Source: Carnobacterium_B sp045617425 (GTDB lineage Bacteria > Bacillota > Bacilli > Lactobacillales > Carnobacteriaceae). From it: DNA of 64,000 bases. The stretch lies in contig NZ_JAZLIO010000013.1 of the NCBI RefSeq assembly GCF_045617425.1, forward strand, positions 25,722-89,721, written 5' to 3'. Made by a program: the position numbers and the translations under genes. The notes under the pieces were generated by a model. That model searched no databases. It was given only the letters and a program-made list of their open reading frames with translations, and had not been told where the DNA came from. Shown here one piece after another: positions 16,585 through 24,519 of the stretch (the first letter of the stretch is position 1; each line of letters starts with the position of its first letter).

Positions 16585-17409
16585 ATGAAAAGATTAAAAA
16601 AAGGATTTTTAGGATTAACCTTAGCATTAGGACTTCTGGCAACAACAGCTTGTGGAACGGATACGTCTTCAGATGCTAAAGCATCTGAACCCATTAAAAT
16701 TGGAGTAGTTGGTGAAGTGAATGAAGTTTGGGATTTTGTGAAAGAAAAATTAGCCGCAGATGGTATTGAAATTGAACTGGTCAAATTTACGGATTACGCT
16801 ACACCGAATGTCGCTCTTGCTGAAGGAGAATTAGATTTAAACTCGTTTCAAACGAAAACTTTTATGGATTCATTTAATGAAGACCATGGAGAAAATTTAG
16901 TCGCTATCGCTGACACAGTCATTGCACCTCTAGGTATCTATTCATCAACAGTTAAAGACGTATCTGAAATAAAAGAAAACGATGTGATTGCTATTCCAAA
17001 TGATGTTTCTAATGAAGGAAGAGCTTTATTATTACTTCAAACAGCCGGTTTAATTGAAGTTGATCCTTCAAAAAAACAAATCCCTGTAGTCGAAGACATT
17101 ACCTCTAATCCTTTAAACTTAACATTCGAAACATTAGACTCTTCTCAAACTGCTCGTGCTTTAGATGATGTGAATGCTTCCGTTATCAATAGTGGAATGG
17201 CTGTTGATGCAGGATTCATTCCAACCGAGGATGCAGTTTTCTTAGAACCGGTTACTGACTCATCGGACCCTTATTACAATGCGATTGTTTCAAGAGATGA
17301 AGATAAAGATAATGAAGTATTTCAAAAAATTATCGAAGCTTATCAAGCTGAAGACACAAAAGAAGTGATTGCCGAAACATCAAAAGGTTCTTCTATTCCA
17401 GTTTGGTAA
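16585..17409 (+). CDS. metQ: Methionine-binding lipoprotein MetQ
   Basis: Substrate-binding protein of 274 residues. The ATG at 16585 is chosen because TTGGAGG lies seven bases upstream; an in-frame ATG at 16564 has no such site. The signal peptide MKRLKKGFLGLTLALGLLA ends in a TTAC lipobox. The mature part shows EPIKIGVVGEVNEVWDFV and DLNSFQTKTFM, typical of the NlpA/MetQ family. It delivers methionine to MetNI. Confidence 0.93.
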   Translation: MKRLKKGFLGLTLALGLLATTACGTDTSSDAKASEPIKIGVVGEVNEVWDFVKEKLAADGIEIELVKFTDYATPNVALAEGELDLNSFQTKTFMDSFNEDHGENLVAIADTVIAPLGIYSSTVKDVSEIKENDVIAIPNDVSNEGRALLLLQTAGLIEVDPSKKQIPVVEDITSNPLNLTFETLDSSQTARALDDVNASVINSGMAVDAGFIPTEDAVFLEPVTDSSDPYYNAIVSRDEDKDNEVFQKIIEAYQAEDTKEVIAETSKGSSIPVW

Positions 17410-17457
17410 TTAGATACAAATAGAAAGTGCCAACTAAATTAGAGAGGATGATAATTA

Positions 17458-18657
17458 ATGTCAACATTACTTACTCGATCTACAATACATGAAGAAGTTC
17501 AACAAGGAGCTGAAGAAGTGATTGCGTTACGCCGTTATCTTCATCAACACCCTGAACCAAGTTTAAAAGAATATGAAACGATTAAATTTATCAAAAACCA
17601 ACTAGATAAATTAGAAATCCCTTACGAATCTGTGGGTGAAACAGGAGCTATCGGAACGATCATTGATAAAAAAGGATCAGGTAAAACCATTCTCTTAAGA
17701 GCAGATATTGATGCGCTTGAATTAGAAGATGCTAAAGATAAGCCCTATAAATCAATTAAAAAAGGTTTGCATCATGCTTGCGGTCATGATGGTCATACCT
17801 CAGCTTTATTAGGAGCTGCAAAAATTTTAAAAAAACATGAAGCTGATTTTTCTGGCACTATCAAACTAGCTTTCCAACAAGCTGAAGAAATCGGCGCTGG
17901 TGCAAGACAATTTGTGGCTGGCGGTTTTGTTAACAATGTTGATCAAGTTTTTGGCATTCATGTCGATTCTTCTATTGAAACTGGAAAAATCGTTGCTACT
18001 GCAGGCCCAACGAATGCTTCTTGTGATATTTTTAAAATTAAAGTGGCTGGCGAAAGTGGACATGCTGCTAGACCGGACTTAGGAAGAGATGCTTTACTGA
18101 CTGCTGCTGCCATTACTGTTGAATTGCAAAGCATTGTTGCTCGTGAAGTTAGTCCCTTAGATAATGTCGTAGTTGCTGTAGGCGTATTAAATGCCGGAAC
18201 TCGTTACAATATTATTGCCAATGAAGCTTCTCTTGAAGGAACGGTTCGTACTTTCAGCCACACAACACGTCAATTTGTCTTAGAGGCTGTTGAACGTGTG
18301 GCACGAGATGTTGCAACAGCCCATCGTACTACAGTTGAATTTGAAAATTACGATGCGGCTGCTCCGCTTATCAACCACCAAACTGCGGCAAGTCGTGCAG
18401 CTCGTGTCGGAGCTGACATTGTAGGCGCAAAAAATATCATTCAAGATAATCCAAAAAGCTTAGGAGCAGATGATTTCGCTGACTTTTTAGCCGTTGCTGA
18501 AGGTGTGTATGCTCGTGTTGGAACAAAAGACCCTTCTAATACGGATACGTGGTATGGACACCATCATGAAAACTTTGACATTGATGAACGCGGATTAGCT
18601 ATCGCTACAGAACTACACGTCAACTATGCACTTGATTTTTTAAATGATGAACAGTAA
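17458..18657 (+). CDS. M20-family amidohydrolase
   Basis: A 399-residue metal-dependent hydrolase of the hippurate/N-acyl-amino-acid amidohydrolase group. Metal and catalytic motifs are intact: HHACGHDGHT, QQAEEIGAGA, GHAARPDLGRDA and GADDFADF. It starts 48 bases after metQ with GAGGATG and appears to belong to the met operon, so it may release methionine or a sulfur amino acid from an N-acylated form. That link is inferred from position; the exact substrate is unknown. Confidence 0.88.
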   Translation: MSTLLTRSTIHEEVQQGAEEVIALRRYLHQHPEPSLKEYETIKFIKNQLDKLEIPYESVGETGAIGTIIDKKGSGKTILLRADIDALELEDAKDKPYKSIKKGLHHACGHDGHTSALLGAAKILKKHEADFSGTIKLAFQQAEEIGAGARQFVAGGFVNNVDQVFGIHVDSSIETGKIVATAGPTNASCDIFKIKVAGESGHAARPDLGRDALLTAAAITVELQSIVAREVSPLDNVVVAVGVLNAGTRYNIIANEASLEGTVRTFSHTTRQFVLEAVERVARDVATAHRTTVEFENYDAAAPLINHQTAASRAARVGADIVGAKNIIQDNPKSLGADDFADFLAVAEGVYARVGTKDPSNTDTWYGHHHENFDIDERGLAIATELHVNYALDFLNDEQ

Positions 18658-18698
18658 CATCAACTATTATTAAAATTTATTTTCTGAAAAAATGCTGT

Positions 18699-18738
18699 AA
18701 AAGATTGAAGCGAGTTGTTTTCGTTTCAATCTTTTTAT
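18699..18738 (+). terminator. Terminator of the metNIQ operon
   Basis: AAAGATTGAAGCGA pairs with TCGTTTCAATCTTT, followed by TTTATTTTTT. Confidence 0.85.
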
Positions 18739-18869
18739 TTTTTATGATTTTTCATTCTCTTTTTTAATGAAAAAAACACTACATACAGTGTAACGTGAAG
18801 TTCTCATGACGACATATAGCACATTATGCCTATTTATTGATTTACATACATTATTAAGGAGTGATACCC

Positions 18870-19121
18870 ATAATCGCAAATACCTCTATAAATATGCAGC
18901 TAAATATTTATAAATTAAATGAGGCCATCCAAGCTTTCCCACAAGTACATCCGATAACGGATGAAGAAACAAAAGAAGAATTGTCACCCTCAGCACAAAA
19001 AACGGTTCATGTCGCTCCTATTAACGAAGAACATAAGCATGGAAATGAAGTTGGAGATACTTGTCCCATCTGTCGACAAGTAACAGTAGAAGATTTAGGC
19101 GTTTTGCAATACTTGTATTAA
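18870..19121 (+). CDS. Small hypothetical protein with CPxC motif; start codon appears to be ATA
   Basis: An open frame of about 83 residues with C-terminal DTCPICRQVTVEDLGVLQ. A good ribosome site AAGGAG (18856-18861) is followed eight bases later by ATA, then ATC. The GTG at 18861 overlaps the ribosome site and cannot be the start; the first ATG in frame (18894) has no ribosome site. Either ATA initiates poorly, or the normal start was lost by one G to A change. The CPIC pair could bind zinc or act in redox, but only one pair is present. A terminator follows. No family recognised. Confidence 0.5.
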   Translation: MIANTSINMQLNIYKLNEAIQAFPQVHPITDEETKEELSPSAQKTVHVAPINEEHKHGNEVGDTCPICRQVTVEDLGVLQYLY

Positions 19122-19154
19122 CTGCAATGCTCAATTAAAATGTGGCTTGTAAAT

Positions 19155-19195
19155 AAAAAGATGGAGCTAGGAAATTGTCCCAGCTCCATCTTTTT
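19155..19195. terminator. Bidirectional terminator between the CPxC gene and mgsA
   Basis: AAAAAGATGGAGCT pairs with AGCTCCATCTTTTT around a GGAAATTGTCC-like loop. A- and T-runs on both sides serve the convergent genes. Confidence 0.9.
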
Positions 19196-19622
19196 ATTCA
19201 TATTCTTCTAGCTCTTTTAATTGGGCTTCCCGTTGTACTTTGCGCCATTCAATAAAGCCATTTCCTAAGCCTCGTAATAAAATTTCACTTGTTCCGAGGT
19301 TTGTTGCTAAAGGTATCTCATAAACATCACATAACCTGAGCAACGCTGAAATATCTGGTTCATGGGGTTGTGCCGTTAACGGATCTCTTAAAAAAATAAC
19401 TAAATCTATTTTATTATCCGATACATATGCCCCAATTTGTTGGTCTCCACCAAGTGGCCCTGATTTAAAGCGATGAACATCTAAACCAGTCGCGTCAATA
19501 ATCCGCTGCCCAGTAGTTCCTGTCGCAAATATTTGGTGATCCTTGATAATTTCTCGATAAGCTGTGGTTAATTTTACCATTTCGTCTTTTTTCTTATCAT
19601 GAGCAATAAATGCAATATTCAT
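19194..19622 (-). CDS. mgsA: Methylglyoxal synthase
   Basis: Converts dihydroxyacetone phosphate to methylglyoxal and phosphate, an overflow route from glycolysis. The 142-residue protein matches the family throughout: IAFIAHDKKKDEMV, FATGTTGQRI, the phosphate-binding SGPLGGDQQIGA with FLRDPL (catalytic aspartate in DPLTAQPHEPD), and CDVYEIPLATN. AAAGAG precedes the ATG. It is a single gene here; in many Bacillales it sits with dapB instead. Confidence 0.95.
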   Translation of the reverse strand: MNIAFIAHDKKKDEMVKLTTAYREIIKDHQIFATGTTGQRIIDATGLDVHRFKSGPLGGDQQIGAYVSDNKIDLVIFLRDPLTAQPHEPDISALLRLCDVYEIPLATNLGTSEILLRGLGNGFIEWRKVQREAQLKELEEYE

Positions 19623-19726
19623 CTCTTTCCAACTCCATTCTACCTTTTATTATTTAATGATAACATGTACTTGATAAAAAAGATAAGACTAGGTTAACGA
19701 TTACTTTATGTAGAAAAGCCTATTAC

Positions 19727-19755
19727 TTGAAGACACTTTTCATCTGCGTTACACT
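19727..19755 (+). promoter_or_regulatory. Promoter of the DJ-1/PfpI gene
   Basis: TTGAAG (19727-19732), 17-base spacer, TACACT (19750-19755). Confidence 0.6.
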
Positions 19756-19791
19756 TATTGTAGTTAAAATTTAAGGAAAGAGGGATTATAC

Positions 19792-20310
19792 ATGGGAAAG
19801 AAAATTGCAACAGTTGTGACCAATTTATTTGAAGATGTCGAATTCACTTCTCCAAAAGAGGCTTTAACAAATGCCGGTCATCAAGTGATCACTATCGAGA
19901 AAAAAGCAGGAAATACTGTTACTGGTAAAAAAGGAGAAACCACCATTACCATTGATAAAGGTATTGAGGATGTTTCACCGGAAGAGTTCGATGCACTATT
20001 GATTCCCGGAGGTTTTTCACCAGATCAATTAAGATCAGATGATCGATTTTTAGCCTTTACCAAGGCATTCGCTGATGCTAAAAAACCTATTTTTTCAATT
20101 TGCCACGGTCCACAACTTCTTATTAACGCTGAAGTTGTTAAAGGCAAAAGAATGACTGCTGTTAAACAAGTGGGCGTCGACTTAAAAAATGCAGGTGCAT
20201 TATTTGAAGACAGCGAAGTTGTGGAAGACGAAAGTGGCATCATTTCCAGCCGTACACCAGAAGATCTTCCCGCTTTTAATAAAGCAATCTTGAGGGCTTT
20301 AGCGGATTAA
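19792..20310 (+). CDS. DJ-1/PfpI family protein (general stress protein 18 type)
   Basis: A 172-residue class I glutamine-amidotransferase-like protein. The nucleophile elbow is FSICHGPQLL, with the conserved glutamate early (FEDVEFTSP). Related proteins such as B. subtilis YfkM and archaeal PfpI act as proteases, deglycases or methylglyoxalases; which applies here cannot be decided. Its position beside methylglyoxal synthase makes a role in carbonyl stress attractive but unproven. The gene is monocistronic. Confidence 0.85.
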   Translation: MGKKIATVVTNLFEDVEFTSPKEALTNAGHQVITIEKKAGNTVTGKKGETTITIDKGIEDVSPEEFDALLIPGGFSPDQLRSDDRFLAFTKAFADAKKPIFSICHGPQLLINAEVVKGKRMTAVKQVGVDLKNAGALFEDSEVVEDESGIISSRTPEDLPAFNKAILRALAD

Positions 20311-20394
20311 GGATTAAATAAGTAATTTTTAATTTAATTCCATTACATTTTTTATCTGTTTATCATAGGTTATTTAGTTGGTTATGCTAAACTA

Positions 20395-20500
20395 TAAATG
20401 TTGTTAAAATAAATTGAATTCATTTTCATTCTCTTTTCTCCCCCCTATTGAAAAGAGACTTATCCCCTAGCTATCTCTTAATTGAGATAGCTTTTTTTAT
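20395..20500 (+). ncRNA. Candidate small RNA 1 with C-rich hairpin loop
   Basis: No frame exists here. A perfect 8-bp hairpin CTCTTTTC/GAAAAGAG (20431-20457) displays the loop TCCCCCCTATT. A second unpaired TATCCCCT follows, then a perfect terminator AGCTATCTC/GAGATAGCT with seven T. A possible promoter is TTATCA (20360) and TATGCT (20383), giving about 105 nt. The two UCCC elements resemble Shine-Dalgarno-targeting sRNAs of Firmicutes (RsaE/RoxS, LhrC), but identity is not shown. Confidence 0.55.
20469..20499 (+). terminator. Terminator of candidate sRNA 1
   Basis: Nine-base perfect stem, six-base loop TTAATT, then TTTTTTATTTTT. No protein gene lies directly upstream that lacks another end signal except the DJ-1 gene 160 bases away. 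Confidence 0.88.
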
Positions 20501-20579
20501 TTTTAACTTTACCTTAAGAGATAGATAAACCTTTTATCACACTTTATTCATAACTTATCGCTATAGTTTCGATATACCA

Positions 20580-20669
20580 ATAACAACCAACTTTTTTAAT
20601 CGCCTTTTTTCCTCCAAAGGAAAAGTAAGGATTCTTTTACCACTCATTTATATGGGTGGTTTTTTTTCT
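20580..20669 (+). ncRNA. Candidate small RNA 2 with CCUCC element
   Basis: A second non-coding unit of the same design. TTTTCCT/AGGAAAA form a hairpin (20607-20624) with CCUCC at its apex, the sequence that pairs with ribosome-binding sites. A terminator (20639-20668) follows. Promoter elements are weak. It precedes the ATPase promoter at 20724, so it is not that gene's leader. Confidence 0.4.
20639..20668 (+). terminator. Terminator of candidate sRNA 2
   Basis: ACCACTCAT pairs with ATGGGTGGT (one G-U), loop TTAT, then eight T. Confidence 0.85.
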
Positions 20670-20723
20670 CAGAAAATAATTCCTACTATTTTTTGAGACT
20701 GCTTATTTTTTGAATCTCCTAAC

Positions 20724-20753
20724 TTGACAAAGTCAAAAAAACATTGGTATACT
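20724..20753 (+). promoter_or_regulatory. Promoter of the P-type ATPase gene
   Basis: TTGACA (20724-20729), 18-base spacer, TATACT (20748-20753). The leader then contains a small inverted repeat ACAAG-TGGTTG-CTTGT that could be a regulator site. Confidence 0.75.
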
Positions 20754-20833
20754 TACCAAAACAAACAAGTGGTTGCTTGTCTAATTAACTTGTTACATCC
20801 ATTTTGTTAAAAATACTTATTAGGAGGAATGTT

Positions 20834-23476
20834 ATGGATTTTAGAACAAAAAAATTAGATTCCATTATATCACAGTTCAACAGTAACGCAGAAACAGGGT
20901 TATCCCCAACGGAAGTAGAAGAACACAAAAAACAATTTGGTGCCAACAAATTTGATGAAGAAGAAAGTGTTTCTTTATTTTCGAAGATTCTGGATCAATT
21001 AAAAGATGTCACCGTTATTATCTTGATCCTTGCCGGAATTATCTCCACGTATATTGCCATTACTGAACACCCCGACGATTTCTCAGAACCTATTGTCATC
21101 TTCTCTATTATTGTCATCAATGTTGTTATTGCTCTAAGACAGGAAGGAAAAGCAGAGAAAGCTTTGGCTTCGCTGCAGAGTTTATCTGCTCCACAAGCGC
21201 GCGTTATACGAGATGGTCAAGAAGACGTTATTGACGCTACCGATTTAGTACCAGGAGACATTATACTATTAGAAGCAGGTGATCAAATACCTGCAGATGC
21301 TCGCTTAATTTCTAGTGGTGATTTACAAGTCGAAGAGTCTGCTTTAACTGGTGAAAGTGTGCCCGTTGAAAAAGACGAAAACGCCGAAATTGAAGAAGAC
21401 AGCCCTGTAGGTGATGTATTTAATACCGTTTTTTCTGGAACCTTAGTTACCAACGGTCGAGCAAAAGCTATCGTTGTAACAACTGGTATGGAAACAGAAA
21501 TGGGTTCCGTTGCAGACTTATTGAACAGTACTAAACAAGGGAAAACGCCTTTACAATCTAGAATGGATAGTTTAGGAAAACAAATAAGTGTGATAGCTTT
21601 AATTGCTGGGATCATTATTTTCACTTTAAGCTTCCTTCAAGGAGAAGCTTTTATCCTTAGCCTAATGGCTGCTGTATCACTTGCTGTTGCAGCCGTTCCT
21701 GAAACCTTACCTGTTATCGTCACTATTTCATTAGCTAATGGTGTGAAAAACATGGTAGATCGCAATGCGATCATCCGAACCATACCTTCCGTTGAAACTT
21801 TAGGTAGTGCTTCTGTTATTGCCTCAGATAAAACAGGAACATTAACTCAAAATCAAATGACCATTCAAAAGCTTTGGGCTTTTCCTCATGAACCAATAAA
21901 TGTAAAAAATGAGTTTGGTGATGATGAAAAATGGGTTCTTAAGATGATGAGCCTAGCCTCAAATGCGACGATTGAAGATCGTGATGGCGAAGAAGTTATT
22001 AGTGGAGATCCTACTGAAACAGCGATTATTCGCTTGTTACAGAAAAAAGGACTACAGAAAGATGATTTAGATGAGTCTTACCCGCGTGTACATGAGATAC
22101 CTTTTGATTCTAGTCGTAAGTTGATGACGACTGTTCATGAGATAGATGGGCATTACATTTCCATTACTAAGGGAGCTTTTGATCGTTTACCAGTGGAATT
22201 TTCGTCTATTACAGATGAAGGAGGTCAAAATGCACGAGATATCCATGACTCGTTTGCTAATGATGCTTTACGTGTTATTGCTGTTGGATATAAAACATAT
22301 GACACACTTCCAGAAGATTTAACTCCCGAAGAGCTCGAAGATGGGATTACATTTGCTGGGATCGTCGGAATGATTGACCCTCCAAGAGAAGAAAGTATCC
22401 AAGCCGTTAAAGAAGCCAAGTCAGCCGGTATTAAAACTATTATGATTACTGGTGACCATGCTGCTACAGCTTCTGCTATCGCTAAGCAAATCGGTATTTT
22501 TGAAGAAGACGATAAAGCCATCACAGGTGCTGAATTAGGTAAACTTTCAGATGAAAAACTAAAAGAAAGCATTCGTGATTATTCGGTTTATGCACGTGTT
22601 TCTCCTGAAGACAAGATTCGAATCGTTAAAGCTTGGCAATCACATGGAGACGTTGTAGCCATGACCGGAGATGGCGTCAACGATGCACCTGCTTTAAAAG
22701 CAGCTGATGTTGGTACTGCTATGGGAATTACCGGTACTGAAGTAGCTAAAAGTGCTTCTGACATGATCTTGACCGATGACAAATTTGATACCATTGTTCA
22801 TGCTGTTGAAGAAGGCAGACGTGTTTATGAAAATATTAAAAAAACCGTTTATTTCTTATTATCATGTAATATTTCAGAAATTCTCATTATGTTAATCGCC
22901 GTTATTATGGGCTGGGGCTTACCAGTCATTGCTATCCAACTGCTATTTGTTAATGTGGTAGCGGATGGAATTCCTGGTTTTGCATTAAGCAGAGAAAAAG
23001 CTGATCCAACTATTATGTCTAATGAACCAACAGCTAAAGGTGAAAGCATCTTCGCTAAAGGCGGCTATCGAAATATTGCGATTGCAGCTCTAACGTTCAC
23101 TATTATTACCCTTATTGGTTTTTACGTGGGTTCATTTATTGATATTGATTCTACGATCACCGCAAGTCATGAAGTTGGTCAAACAATGGCTTTCTTAATT
23201 CTTGGTTGGTCTTCTGTACTACACATTTTCAATGCGCGTAGCAAAGAATCTATATTTAAAGTTGGAATCACATCCAATATGAACTTGTTCTGGTTAGCAA
23301 TGCTCTCAATTGCATTGATTACTCTAGTGGCTACTGTACCATTCTTAGCTGGTATTTTTAACTTAGTTGCTATAAGTATGACGCATTGGTTGATCGCTAT
23401 TGGACTATCTCTTACTATTCTTATAGTAGTTGAACTACAAAAGTTTATTATGCGTAAAATGAATAAAACATTTTAA
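20834..23476 (+). CDS. Cation-transporting P-type ATPase, Ca2+ type (P2A)
   Basis: An 880-residue ion pump. The ATG at 20834 follows AGGAGGAATGTT; a longer frame from 20804 uses no ribosome site. Phosphorylation motif is SDKTGTLTQNQMT; actuator loop EESALTGESVPVEK; hinge MTGDGVNDAPALK. Membrane helix 4 has AAVPETLPVIV, the Ca2+-binding motif of SERCA-like pumps (PEGLP type), and helix 6 has LFVNVVADGIPG. Ten helices are expected. It resembles Listeria LMCA1 and lactococcal YoaB. Likely exports Ca2+; Mn2+ is an alternative. Confidence 0.92.
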   Translation: MDFRTKKLDSIISQFNSNAETGLSPTEVEEHKKQFGANKFDEEESVSLFSKILDQLKDVTVIILILAGIISTYIAITEHPDDFSEPIVIFSIIVINVVIALRQEGKAEKALASLQSLSAPQARVIRDGQEDVIDATDLVPGDIILLEAGDQIPADARLISSGDLQVEESALTGESVPVEKDENAEIEEDSPVGDVFNTVFSGTLVTNGRAKAIVVTTGMETEMGSVADLLNSTKQGKTPLQSRMDSLGKQISVIALIAGIIIFTLSFLQGEAFILSLMAAVSLAVAAVPETLPVIVTISLANGVKNMVDRNAIIRTIPSVETLGSASVIASDKTGTLTQNQMTIQKLWAFPHEPINVKNEFGDDEKWVLKMMSLASNATIEDRDGEEVISGDPTETAIIRLLQKKGLQKDDLDESYPRVHEIPFDSSRKLMTTVHEIDGHYISITKGAFDRLPVEFSSITDEGGQNARDIHDSFANDALRVIAVGYKTYDTLPEDLTPEELEDGITFAGIVGMIDPPREESIQAVKEAKSAGIKTIMITGDHAATASAIAKQIGIFEEDDKAITGAELGKLSDEKLKESIRDYSVYARVSPEDKIRIVKAWQSHGDVVAMTGDGVNDAPALKAADVGTAMGITGTEVAKSASDMILTDDKFDTIVHAVEEGRRVYENIKKTVYFLLSCNISEILIMLIAVIMGWGLPVIAIQLLFVNVVADGIPGFALSREKADPTIMSNEPTAKGESIFAKGGYRNIAIAALTFTIITLIGFYVGSFIDIDSTITASHEVGQTMAFLILGWSSVLHIFNARSKESIFKVGITSNMNLFWLAMLSIALITLVATVPFLAGIFNLVAISMTHWLIAIGLSLTILIVVELQKFIMRKMNKTF

Positions 23477-23500
23477 GTTGTCGGAAAGAAACTAAATAAG

Positions 23501-23535
23501 AAAAGGTCCTGGGCATCTGCCAGGGTCTTTTTTTT
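23501..23535 (+). terminator. Terminator of the P-type ATPase gene
   Basis: GGTCCTGG and CCAGGGTC form the stem around GCATCTG, then eight T. Confidence 0.85.
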
Positions 23536-23618
23536 CTTTTATCTCTTTAATCTAAAGCCAGAAAAAATAGTTTTTTCCCTTAGAAACTGGTAGAATAAAT
23601 GGAATAGAGTGCCTTACT

Positions 23619-23642
23619 GTTTAATGAACACATTCATTAAAC
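23619..23642. promoter_or_regulatory. Perfect inverted repeat in the proBA leader
   Basis: GTTTAATGAA-CACA-TTCATTAAAC, ten-base perfect arms with a four-base centre, 38 bases upstream of the proB start. No T-run follows, so a protein-binding operator is more likely than a terminator. Confidence 0.6.
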
Positions 23643-23679
23643 TAAACCAAACTTTTCAGGGTTATCAAGTATAGAATGG

Positions 23680-24501
23680 ATGAAAAAAATGACGACTACT
23701 TCTCGACAATTATTATCTTCATGTAAACGAATCGTTGTAAAAGTTGGAACCAGCACGATTATGTACCCTAATGGTACTATTAATTTACAACGTCTAGAAA
23801 AATTAGCTTTTGTCTTATCTGATTTAAAAAACCAAGGCAAAGAAGTGATTCTAGTATCTTCTGGAGCTGTGGGAGTGGGAATCTCTCGTCTGCACCTTAG
23901 CGAAAGACCAAGAACGATTCCCGAACAACAAGCTGTAGCTTCTGTAGGCCAAACCGAATTGATGAATTTATACAGCAAATTCTTTTATGGCTATGGACAA
24001 ATTATCGGCCAAGTGTTAATGACACGTGATATTGTAGAATTTCCAACTAGCCGTCTAAATGCGATCAATACATTTGAACAATTACTTGTAAAAGGTATTA
24101 TTCCAATCGTAAATGAAAATGATACTGTTGCAGTTGATGAATTGGATCACTTAACTAAATTCGGTGATAACGATCGTCTATCTGCTATTGTTGCAGAAAT
24201 TACGGACGCTGATTTACTGATTATGTTATCAGATATTGACGGATTTTATAATAAAAACCCAAACGATGAGCCTGACGCTGTTCTCTTTCACGAAATACAC
24301 ACCATTACGGATGACTTATACGCTCTTGCGGGTGGAAAAGGATCTAGCTATGGAACTGGCGGAATGTCTACAAAGTTGATTGCTGCTAATCATATTTTAA
24401 AAAATACCAGTCAAATGGTATTGGCTAACGGTGAAGACCCCACGATTATTTTTGATATTATTGAGGGCAAACAAATAGGAACCTTATTCTCAGCTGACTA
24501 A
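23680..24501 (+). CDS. proB: Glutamate 5-kinase
   Basis: First step of proline synthesis: phosphorylation of glutamate to gamma-glutamyl phosphate. The 273-residue amino acid kinase domain shows KRIVVKVGTSTI, LVSSGAVGVG, IPIVNENDTVAVDE and GGKGSSYGTGGMSTK. The C-terminal PUA domain of the E. coli type is absent, as is usual in lactic acid bacteria. Two ATGs (23680 and 23689) share a weak ribosome site ATGGATG. It is followed by proA; proC lies separately at 57.5 kb. Confidence 0.94.
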   Translation: MKKMTTTSRQLLSSCKRIVVKVGTSTIMYPNGTINLQRLEKLAFVLSDLKNQGKEVILVSSGAVGVGISRLHLSERPRTIPEQQAVASVGQTELMNLYSKFFYGYGQIIGQVLMTRDIVEFPTSRLNAINTFEQLLVKGIIPIVNENDTVAVDELDHLTKFGDNDRLSAIVAEITDADLLIMLSDIDGFYNKNPNDEPDAVLFHEIHTITDDLYALAGGKGSSYGTGGMSTKLIAANHILKNTSQMVLANGEDPTIIFDIIEGKQIGTLFSAD

Positions 24502-24519
24502 ATTAGAAGGAGTGTTTTT

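Noticed and set aside
20700..20833. Manganese (yybP-ykoY) riboswitch before the P-type ATPase
   Set aside because: Such leaders precede related ATPases, but the leader here is only about 75 bases and lacks the conserved yybP-ykoY blocks.
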